Assembly (NCBI GenBank): GCA_032906705.1 | Contig: JAJTZC010000033.1 | Location: 1 to 15,027, forward strand | Direction: 5' to 3' | DNA length: 15,027 nucleotides | Source of the DNA: DASPPF01 sp032906705 | GTDB lineage: Archaea; Thermoproteota; Nitrososphaeria; Nitrososphaerales; Gagatemarchaeaceae | Shown here: positions 12,710 through 15,027 of the stretch, one piece after another | How the letters are laid out: each line of letters starts with the position of its first letter | Numbering within the stretch: the first letter of the stretch is position 1 | Made by a program: the position numbers and the translations under genes | The notes under the pieces: model-generated | Databases searched by the model: none | Told to the model about the DNA's origin: nothing | The model's input: the letters and a program-made list of their open reading frames with translations, nothing else

Positions 12710-13120
12710 ATGGCAAACACTCGGCGGCTGAACAGACTCGTGTTAGTGGCGCGGGAAGCACGCAGGAACGCGTACGCACCTTACTCACGGGTAAAGATAG
12801 GCGCGGCCGTCCTGACTGCAAAGGGCCAAGTATTCACTGGGTGCAATGTCGAAAACGCTTCATACGGGCTCTCCTGCTGCGCTGAGCGAACAGCCCTCTT
12901 CAAGGCTGTCTCGGAAGGGCACCGGGACATAGTCGCCATCGCTGTCGTGGGCAAGTCGGCCGACTTCACAAGGCCCTGCGGGGCTTGCAGGCAAGTCATG
13001 GTCGAATACAATCCGAAGATGAAAGTCCTCAGAAGAGGAATCGACGGGTTCAAGGCGGACACCACAGTCGACAAGCTCCTCCCCTCCGCGTTCAGTCCCC
13101 CAGAGCTATCGAGACGATGA
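12710..13120 (+). CDS. cdd: Cytidine deaminase
   Basis: A 136-residue zinc enzyme that turns cytidine and deoxycytidine into uridine and deoxyuridine in pyrimidine salvage. This is the short tetrameric type: zinc ligands C57 (CAE), C90 and C93 (PCGACRQ), and proton-shuttling E59 in CAERTALFKAVSEG. NVENASYGLSC and AYAPYSRVKIGAAV bind substrate and fit the family closely; the length equals that of the Bacillus enzyme as I recall it. It begins 9 bases after TFE-beta, and its stop overlaps the RlmE start as ATGA, so it belongs to the same transcript although its job is metabolic. Confidence 0.95.
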   Translation: MANTRRLNRLVLVAREARRNAYAPYSRVKIGAAVLTAKGQVFTGCNVENASYGLSCCAERTALFKAVSEGHRDIVAIAVVGKSADFTRPCGACRQVMVEYNPKMKVLRRGIDGFKADTTVDKLLPSAFSPPELSRR

Positions 13121-13755
13121 GGCTTGATGAGGCGCGGCGGGACCTCTACAGGAGGCTCGCGAAGGAACAGGGTTACAAGAGCAGGGCGGCATTCAAGCTC
13201 ATCGAAGCCCACGAAAGGTACGATTTCATCCGCGAGGGCGACAGAGTCGTCGACCTCGGAGCGGCACCTGGCGGGTGGCTCCAGGTCAGCGCGAACTTGG
13301 TCGGACCGGTAGGGATCGTGGTCGGAATAGACATCCACGACATCCATCTCAAAGACAAGAACGTGAAGACGGTCGTGATGGATGTCAACGACCCAATGGT
13401 GGTCGAGAAGATCGAGACCCTGATACGTGGGAAGGCAGATGTTGTGCTGTCGGACCTGTCGCCATCAGTCTCCGGAGTGTGGGAGCTGGACCACATAAGG
13501 CAGGTGGACCTCACCCTAAGGGTCCTGGAGCTCTGCGAGTCCTTCCTGAAGAAGGGTGGCGCAGGATTCTTCAAGTTGTTCGAAGGTGAAAGGTCCGCAG
13601 AGGCCAGGGGAGAGATCAAGCGCAGGTTTGCGACGGTCAGGGTAGTCAAGCCGAAGGCGAGCCGAAGCGTGAGCTCAGAGCTCTACTACTACTGCGAGGA
13701 TTTCAGGCGGGTTCATGCGGACGCCTCCTTCACTGCGGCCACGACGTCCCGGTAG
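13117..13755 (+). CDS. rlmE: 23S rRNA 2'-O-methyltransferase, FtsJ/RlmE family
   Basis: A 212-residue SAM-dependent methyltransferase of the FtsJ family, which methylates the ribose of a uridine in the peptidyl-transferase region of large-subunit rRNA. The SAM motif is VVDLGAAPGGWLQV. The K-D-K-E catalytic tetrad is complete: K27 (SRAAFKL), D113 (VLSDLSPSVSG), K153 (GFFKLFEG) and E188 (SSELYYYC). There is no C-terminal TRAM domain, unlike some archaeal members. The ATG overlaps the cdd stop by 4 bases; the longer frame upstream is a shadow of cdd. Its last 43 bases overlap the convergent trm1 gene. Confidence 0.93.
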   Translation: MRLDEARRDLYRRLAKEQGYKSRAAFKLIEAHERYDFIREGDRVVDLGAAPGGWLQVSANLVGPVGIVVGIDIHDIHLKDKNVKTVVMDVNDPMVVEKIETLIRGKADVVLSDLSPSVSGVWELDHIRQVDLTLRVLELCESFLKKGGAGFFKLFEGERSAEARGEIKRRFATVRVVKPKASRSVSSELYYYCEDFRRVHADASFTAATTSR

Positions 13756-14849
13756 GTAGCGTCCGTCTTCAGCCCGGATTTCTCAAAAGGCTGGACCCCT
13801 GACCTGAACCCCATCGATGCGAGCGCACTGACCACCTTCGACGGCGCCACGCTTGCGATTCCCAGCGAAGAGCAGGCCGCCTCAATGCTGTAACCGTAGG
13901 GAGGAAAGGCGTCCAGAGTCGTCAGAGAACCTAGGGTCTCCGCGGCTTCCGAGTAGCCGAGTCTTTCGCACGCTTGGACCGCCTGCTTGACGAGCGGTTC
14001 GTCGACGAGGCTTCCTACCCAGAGCGGGCCAGCATGGCTGACGCGTCCGCCGCACTTCACACAGCCTAGCATGACAGTATCGGCGGAGAAAATGTGTCGG
14101 CATGCCCTGCACTCCATAACGTATCCCTCATGCGCCGCCGTTGCGTCCGCCTTCGTTGCCCCCACATCCGCGCGCATGTAGACCCTCACGTAGTGCCTCG
14201 TCGCATGAGCCGCCAGGGGAGCAATGCCGATGTCAAGCGCCGCCGCAAGCCTGCGACAAGAGTCCACGAGGACTCGGACGGCGGTCTCGTGATGGAAGGC
14301 ATTGTTCAGGGTCGAGGCCCCGTACCTCCTCTTCGCGACCCTGGGGTAAACGCCGCAGAGGACCGCCGTATCTGTCGCTGTAAACGACAGGATCCCGCCG
14401 GCGGAGATAGCGCTGAAGGCCGATTGGATGTAGGGCACCGGCGTCCCGAAGGGGTCGATGTCCAAGAAGTCGAACTTCTCGTCCCGCCCGAACCTCGAAT
14501 AGAGGTATGAATTCGCCTCGTGGTGGACGACGTTGCATTTCCTCCCCACGCCGTTCAGCTTGGCGCTCCTTCGAGCCAGGCGGAGGGATTCGGCGTTGAA
14601 GTCCACTAGAGCGACCTGCATCGTCCTTCGCACCTCCCTGGCAACCCTGATGCCGCGCGATCCGACTCCTGCGAGAGCATCGCAGAAGCTGATTCCACTC
14701 GAAGCCTCTGTGATGGCCACAGAGATGTCCCGGTTCACCGCGGCCGCCGGGTTGAAGAAGACTGGAGTCGTAGGTGGTTCGCGCTTCTCGAGGCTGACCT
14801 TCGGAACGAACAGCCTGGTCCTCCCTTCTAAGGTCTCGACATTCTTCAT
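13713..14849 (-). CDS. trm1: tRNA guanine-26 N2,N2-dimethyltransferase Trm1
   Basis: A 378-residue enzyme that adds two methyl groups to G26 of tRNA, at the junction of the D and anticodon arms. The start KNVETLEGRTRLFVPKVS, then PVFFNPAAAVNRDISV, matches the archaeal family (EGxxxxxVP ... vFYNPxMxxNRD). The Rossmann domain has DALAGVGSRGIRVARE (SAM loop), VDFNAESLRLA and FLDIDPFGTPVPYI (catalytic DPFG/SP motif), then the TDTAVLCGVYP strand. The C-terminal zinc site shows CRAC and CVKC followed by AGPLWVGSL. ATG 14849 fits the conserved start and has GGAG four bases upstream; the open frame to 14939 adds 30 residues unlike the family. It is convergent with rlmE, with a 43-base overlap. Confidence 0.96.
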   Translation of the reverse strand: MKNVETLEGRTRLFVPKVSLEKREPPTTPVFFNPAAAVNRDISVAITEASSGISFCDALAGVGSRGIRVAREVRRTMQVALVDFNAESLRLARRSAKLNGVGRKCNVVHHEANSYLYSRFGRDEKFDFLDIDPFGTPVPYIQSAFSAISAGGILSFTATDTAVLCGVYPRVAKRRYGASTLNNAFHHETAVRVLVDSCRRLAAALDIGIAPLAAHATRHYVRVYMRADVGATKADATAAHEGYVMECRACRHIFSADTVMLGCVKCGGRVSHAGPLWVGSLVDEPLVKQAVQACERLGYSEAAETLGSLTTLDAFPPYGYSIEAACSSLGIASVAPSKVVSALASMGFRSGVQPFEKSGLKTDATYRDVVAAVKEASA

Positions 14850-14869
14850 GCATCTCCGACTTCTCTCAT

Positions 14870-14881
14870 GGACGGTTAAGG
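14870..14881 (-). promoter_or_regulatory. Possible TATA box for trm1
   Basis: On the minus strand CTTAACC lies about 25-31 bases before ATG 14849, at the distance expected for a nearly leaderless archaeal transcript. The core is weak (CTTAA), so this is tentative. Confidence 0.35.
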
Positions 14882-14892
14882 TGTTCGAAGAA

Positions 14893-15027
14893 ATGGCACG
14901 AGAGTGGTCAGTTCTCCTCGAGGCCCATCCAGAACCCATGCAGAAGGTCCAGCGGACGACAGGGAACTCAAGGCGTTTCGGACAGGCTGACCTGACCTAC
15001 CCGCTAGGTTATTCTAAGGCACGAGTA
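14893..15027 (+). CDS. Open frame running off the right edge (doubtful)
   Basis: From ATG 14893 the plus strand is open for 45 codons to the window end, beginning MAREWSVLLEAHPEPMQK. It would be divergent from trm1. No ribosome site or well-placed TATA box precedes it, third-position GC is only moderate, and I recognise no family. It could equally be noncoding; the window end prevents a decision. Confidence 0.2.
   Translation, partial: MAREWSVLLEAHPEPMQKVQRTTGNSRRFGQADLTYPLGYSKARV

Noticed and set aside
12985..13116. Longer RlmE start inside cdd
   Set aside because: The extra residues are a shifted reading of cdd; FtsJ proteins begin close to the SRAAFKL motif, as with ATG 13117.
1..15027. 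CRISPR array, insertion sequence, integrase or defence system
   Set aside because: No spaced direct repeats, terminal inverted repeats, transposase/recombinase motifs or nuclease families were seen on either strand.

Overview
The window is archaeal chromosome. It encodes TFB, a TFE-beta/Rpc34-type factor, ribosomal protein S8e, SRP19, Gar1, pantoate kinase and an archaeal Trm1. The S8e N-terminus and the SMC-ScpA-ScpB cluster suggest a TACK archaeon, perhaps a GC-rich member of the Thaumarchaeota/Nitrososphaeria or a relative; this placement is inference, not proof. Genes are tightly packed. Many start with GTG or TTG, and several promoters place the TATA box about 25-30 bases before the start codon, as in leaderless archaeal transcripts.

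Left part (1-2400), accessory in character: the 3' tail of a gene ending in a terminator hairpin; a small regulator that joins a TFB-like cyclin fold to a winged helix; a 370-base stretch with a strong promoter, a tRNA-like patch and a weak small ORF; an ICMT/PEMT-type membrane methyltransferase; a 259-base gap with a 46-base relic resembling an internal piece of the smc gene; and a GNAT acetyltransferase of the spermidine/spermine type.

Middle (2400-5300): an AT-rich promoter drives a membrane protein resembling an ECF transporter S component, followed one base later by pantoate kinase (archaeal CoA synthesis). An M24 Xaa-Pro peptidase runs in the opposite direction, and its 3' end overlaps the kinase.

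Right part (5300-15027), core cell machinery: smc-scpA-scpB form one translationally coupled unit for the chromosome-organising SMC complex. S8e-SRP19, then Gar1-TFB-TFE-beta-Cdd-RlmE, follow on the same strand with 1-4 base overlaps or very short gaps. This co-orients ribosome, SRP, RNA pseudouridylation, transcription initiation, pyrimidine salvage and rRNA methylation. Trm1 (tRNA G26 dimethylation) converges on RlmE with a 43-base overlap. The last 178 bases hold the trm1 promoter region and an unrecognised open frame running off the edge.

No CRISPR array, insertion sequence, integrase or convincing complete tRNA/rRNA gene was seen. The most interesting items are the TFB-cyclin/winged-helix hybrid (208-714), the smc-like relic (1669-1714), the promoter with no clear product (757-1088), and the paired TTGnnTGA overlaps in the SMC operon.
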